A DNA stretch of 7,373 nt from Patescibacteria group bacterium (GTDB lineage Bacteria; Patescibacteriota; Minisyncoccia; UBA6257; HR35), in contig JANXCM010000027.1 in NCBI GenBank assembly GCA_025060085.1, positions 1 to 7,373 of the forward strand, written 5' to 3'. The position numbers were made by a program, and so were the translations under genes. Below the pieces are notes generated by a model, which had not been told where the DNA came from, searched no databases, and was given only the letters and a program-made list of their open reading frames with translations. Below, in pieces: positions 5,146 through 7,373 of the stretch. The first letter of the stretch is position 1, and every line of letters begins with the position of its first letter.

Positions 5146-6930
5146 ATGAAATCAGATACACTCTACAAAATCCGCCATTCTCTTGCTCATATTTTAGCTG
5201 CCGCCATTTTAGAAATTGATTCAAAAGCTAAATTTGGGATTGGGCCAGTAACTGAAAATGGTTTTTATTATGATTTTTTGCTTTCGAAAAAAATAGAAGA
5301 AAAAGATCTTCCGCTCATTGAAGAAAAAATGAGAAAATTGATTCAACAAAATATTAAGTTTGTTAGAAAAAAAATTACTCTGTCTCAAGCTAAAAGACTT
5401 TTTAAAAAATTAAATCAACCATTCAAGTCAGAACTATTAAATGATTTACAAAAATACGGTACGACTGACTATGAAAAAATTTTAGAAATAAAAGAAAAAA
5501 AGAGAAAAGTGAAAAAAATAAAATATGTTACTATCTATCAAAGTGGAAATTTCATTGATCTTTGTCGTGGTGGACATATAAAAAAAACTTCAGAAATAGA
5601 TCCAGATTCTTTTAAATTGATAAAAATTGCTGGTGCATATTGGCGAGGAGATGAAAAAAATAAAATGCTAACAAGAATATATGGCATTTCTTTTGAAAAT
5701 AAAGAAAAATTAGAAGAATATCTAAAATATCAAGAAGAAATTAAAAAGAGAGATCATAGAATTTTAGGCCAAGAATTAGAATTGTTCGCTATTGATGAAA
5801 ATGTTGGCTCGGGGTTAATTTTATGGTTGCCTAAGGGAGCAATTATTCGACAAACTATTCAAGAGTTTATTATTGATCTTTATAAAAAAAATAACTATCA
5901 ACTAGTTTTCACCCCCCATATTACTAAACAAAAATTATTCCAAATATCTGGACATCTTGATCATTATCGAGAAAATATGTATTCACCAATTGATATTGAA
6001 AGTGAAAAATATTATCTCAAACCAATGAATTGTCCATTTCATTTAACTATTTATAAACAAAGTACAAAAAGCTATCGAGATTTACCCCTTAGATATGCTG
6101 AATTAGGAACTGTTTATCGTTATGAAAGATCAGGAACATTATCAGGATTAACACGAGTTAGAGGGTTCACTCAAGATGATGGCCATATTATCTGCAATTT
6201 CGAACAGCTTCCTGAAGAAATTGAAAATTGTTTAAATTTAGTTAAATCTGTTTTAGAAAAATTTGAATTTAAAGATTTTAAAGTTTCTTTAAGTATTTGG
6301 GATAAAACTAGAAAAAAAGAATATTTAGGAACGGAAAAAGAATGGAGTTTTGCTATCGAAAGTTTAAAGAGAGCAATAAAAAAGATAAGGTGGGATTATA
6401 CAATAATGAAAGGAGAAGCTGCTTTTTATGGACCAAAAATTGATGTGATCGTTAAAGATGCTATTAATCGAGAATGGCAAATTTCAACTATTCAACTTGA
6501 TTTTAATCTACCTAAGAAATTTAATCTTAACTATATTGATCAAAATAATCAACAAAAAACACCTTATCTTATTCATCGAGCTCTTCTTGGATCAATTGAA
6601 AGATTTATTGGTTTATTAATCGAACATTATGAAGGCAATTTCCCCTTTTGGTTAGCACCTATTCAAATAGTTATTCTTCCTATAAATGCTAATCACCTTT
6701 CTTATTCACTTGAAATTTTTTCCCGATTAAAAGAAAAATACCGAATAAAAATTTTTGAACCTAATGAAAGTTTATCAAAAAGAATTCTATTAGCTGAGAA
6801 AGAAAAAATACCTTATATGCTTATTATCGGCGATAAAGAGATGAAAGAGAGTAAAATTTCAGTTAGACAGCATAGAGTGGGTGACTTAGGATTAATAGAC
6901 TTAAATCAATTTATCTCTAGACTAAGTTAA
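5146..6930 (+). CDS. thrS: Threonyl-tRNA synthetase lacking the TGS domain
   Basis: ThrRS charges tRNA-Thr with threonine in the cytoplasm and edits mischarged Ser-tRNA-Thr. The 594-residue protein starts directly at the editing domain: HSLAH (11-15) and DLCRGGH (138-144) carry the four metal/editing residues H11, H15, C140 and H144. The class II core follows. Its zinc ligands fit C296 (MNCPFH), H347 (GFTQDDGH) and H477 (IHRALLG). Motif 2 is around 322-348 and motif 3 around 477-497. The anticodon-binding domain covers about 505-594, with IPYMLIIGDKE at 555-565. The E. coli enzyme is 642 residues and has an N-terminal TGS domain of about 60 residues, absent here. An in-frame TAG at 5140-5142 lies one codon before the ATG, so no longer start exists. 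The AGG at 5141-5143 is too close to be a good ribosome binding site. The stop overlaps the convergent methyltransferase gene by four bases. Confidence 0.97.
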   Translation: MKSDTLYKIRHSLAHILAAAILEIDSKAKFGIGPVTENGFYYDFLLSKKIEEKDLPLIEEKMRKLIQQNIKFVRKKITLSQAKRLFKKLNQPFKSELLNDLQKYGTTDYEKILEIKEKKRKVKKIKYVTIYQSGNFIDLCRGGHIKKTSEIDPDSFKLIKIAGAYWRGDEKNKMLTRIYGISFENKEKLEEYLKYQEEIKKRDHRILGQELELFAIDENVGSGLILWLPKGAIIRQTIQEFIIDLYKKNNYQLVFTPHITKQKLFQISGHLDHYRENMYSPIDIESEKYYLKPMNCPFHLTIYKQSTKSYRDLPLRYAELGTVYRYERSGTLSGLTRVRGFTQDDGHIICNFEQLPEEIENCLNLVKSVLEKFEFKDFKVSLSIWDKTRKKEYLGTEKEWSFAIESLKRAIKKIRWDYTIMKGEAAFYGPKIDVIVKDAINREWQISTIQLDFNLPKKFNLNYIDQNNQQKTPYLIHRALLGSIERFIGLLIEHYEGNFPFWLAPIQIVILPINANHLSYSLEIFSRLKEKYRIKIFEPNESLSKRILLAEKEKIPYMLIIGDKEMKESKISVRQHRVGDLGLIDLNQFISRLS

Positions 6931-7373
6931 ATCCTTTCATAAATTCTTACCGTCGCAAATCCCCACGAAAAAGAATACTGATCCTCAGAAAGCATTTGAA
7001 AATTTTGATTATCCTCAATTTTTTTTGTCAGCACAATTAATTTACTTCCCTGCTTCAGATTCAAAGACAGTTCGGATAACCTTTTTAATTGTTCATCACT
7101 AAAACAAGTAGAATTCATAAAAATTATATTTCCATCACTAAAATCTGATTCAAAAATATCTCCCTTGATAAAATTTATATTTTCCGAATTAAAATTTATT
7201 ATTTTTTTTATTTGACTTAAAGCATCATTACTGGCATTTACTAGGGATTCTAGATATTCAATCCCCATAGATTTTTTGATCTCATAAATTAAAGCAGCTA
7301 AAATTACCGCTTTCCCTGTTCCTGAGCCTAAATCATAAAAAATAGTTTCTTTATTTATACCGGCTTTTTCTAA
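6927..7373 (-). CDS. Class I SAM-dependent methyltransferase, DOT1-like core, partial
   Basis: The frame is open to the right edge, giving 148 visible residues before TAA; the true start lies outside the window. An internal ATG at 7266-7268 is not the start, because the residues upstream of it hold SAM motif I. Numbered from the edge, FYDLGSGTGKAVILAAL (12-28) is the glycine-rich SAM loop, GIE (37-39) supplies the acidic residue that contacts the ribose, and KGD (70-72) is the next SAM-contact loop. NSTCFSDEQL (87-96) takes the place of the DOT1 N-x-x-F motif that follows strand 4. FYDLGSGTGK and N..xF together resemble DOT1-type and related bacterial methyltransferases. The substrate is unknown. 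As the strand-4 motif is not the NPPY of DNA or glutamine methylases, a lysine or small-molecule target is possible. It converges on thrS with a 4-base overlap and no visible terminator. Confidence 0.85.
   Translation of the reverse strand, partial: LEKAGINKETIFYDLGSGTGKAVILAALIYEIKKSMGIEYLESLVNASNDALSQIKKIINFNSENINFIKGDIFESDFSDGNIIFMNSTCFSDEQLKRLSELSLNLKQGSKLIVLTKKIEDNQNFQMLSEDQYSFSWGFATVRIYERI

Noticed and set aside
5016..5219. 67-codon plus-strand open frame starting inside the terminator
   Set aside because: It begins in the terminator loop, crosses the A/T-only thrS upstream region and then reads the thrS start in another frame. It has no ribosome binding site and looks like a chance hydrophobic frame.
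6927..7268. 113-residue protein starting at the ATG at 7268
   Set aside because: The frame stays open to the window edge and the upstream residues hold the SAM motif I, so the gene is longer and this ATG is internal.
1..7373. UGA recoded as glycine (genetic code 25, as in some CPR lineages)
   Set aside because: Every gene reads through at expected length with the standard code and no in-frame TGA. No gene here ends in TGA, so the window neither needs nor fully excludes recoding.
1..7373. CRISPR array, insertion sequence or attachment site
   Set aside because: No regularly spaced direct repeats, no transposase and no flanking target duplication around the GC-rich cassette could be found by eye. 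The only paired repeats are the hairpins and the 17-nt leader motif.

Overview
This AT-rich window carries short intergenic gaps, housekeeping genes of reduced form and several A/T-only promoters. Together these suggest a small-genome bacterium of the Candidate Phyla Radiation (Patescibacteria, possibly a Parcubacteria-like lineage). That placement is inferred from gene style: a ThrRS without a TGS domain, divergent MiaA and LepA C-termini, few Shine-Dalgarno sites and low GC. No marker gene in the window proves it. The standard code fits every gene seen. All visible stops are TAA or TAG and no in-frame TGA is needed.

Layout, left to right. (1) Positions 1-183 hold the N-terminus of an unrecognised minus-strand gene. 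It has a good promoter so close to the ATG that the mRNA should be leaderless. (2) Positions 266-760 encode a small plus-strand membrane protein with conserved-looking His/Asp clusters. Its 3' end overlaps the 3' end of miaA by 12 bases. (3) Positions 749-3533 form a minus-strand operon, lepA then miaA, separated by one base. It joins a translation GTPase (EF4) to the tRNA A37 prenyltransferase. (4) Positions 3610-4500 encode, divergently, a polytopic membrane protein of the lysylphosphatidylglycerol synthase TM / UPF0104 type. (5) Positions about 4500-5050 are the odd part. A TTGACA/TATAAT promoter is followed by a roughly 250-nt leader with three inverted repeats, a strong Shine-Dalgarno site, a 72-codon Cys4 zinc-ribbon gene and a near-perfect intrinsic terminator. 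The gene is about 43% GC by hand count, against roughly 17-30% in sampled neighbours. (6) Positions 5146-6930 encode threonyl-tRNA synthetase without the N-terminal TGS domain. (7) Positions 6927-7373 (minus) hold the C-terminal part of a SAM-dependent methyltransferase with a DOT1-like core, overlapping the thrS end by 4 bases.

Three genes (lepA, miaA, thrS) serve translation. The membrane proteins and the methyltransferase have no clear link to them. The candidate for something undescribed is the self-contained unit at 4500-5050. Its leader contains two 17-nt copies exactly 100 nt apart that compete for the same partner strand, one of them abutting the ribosome binding site. It looks like a regulated or recently acquired cassette rather than ordinary intergenic DNA.
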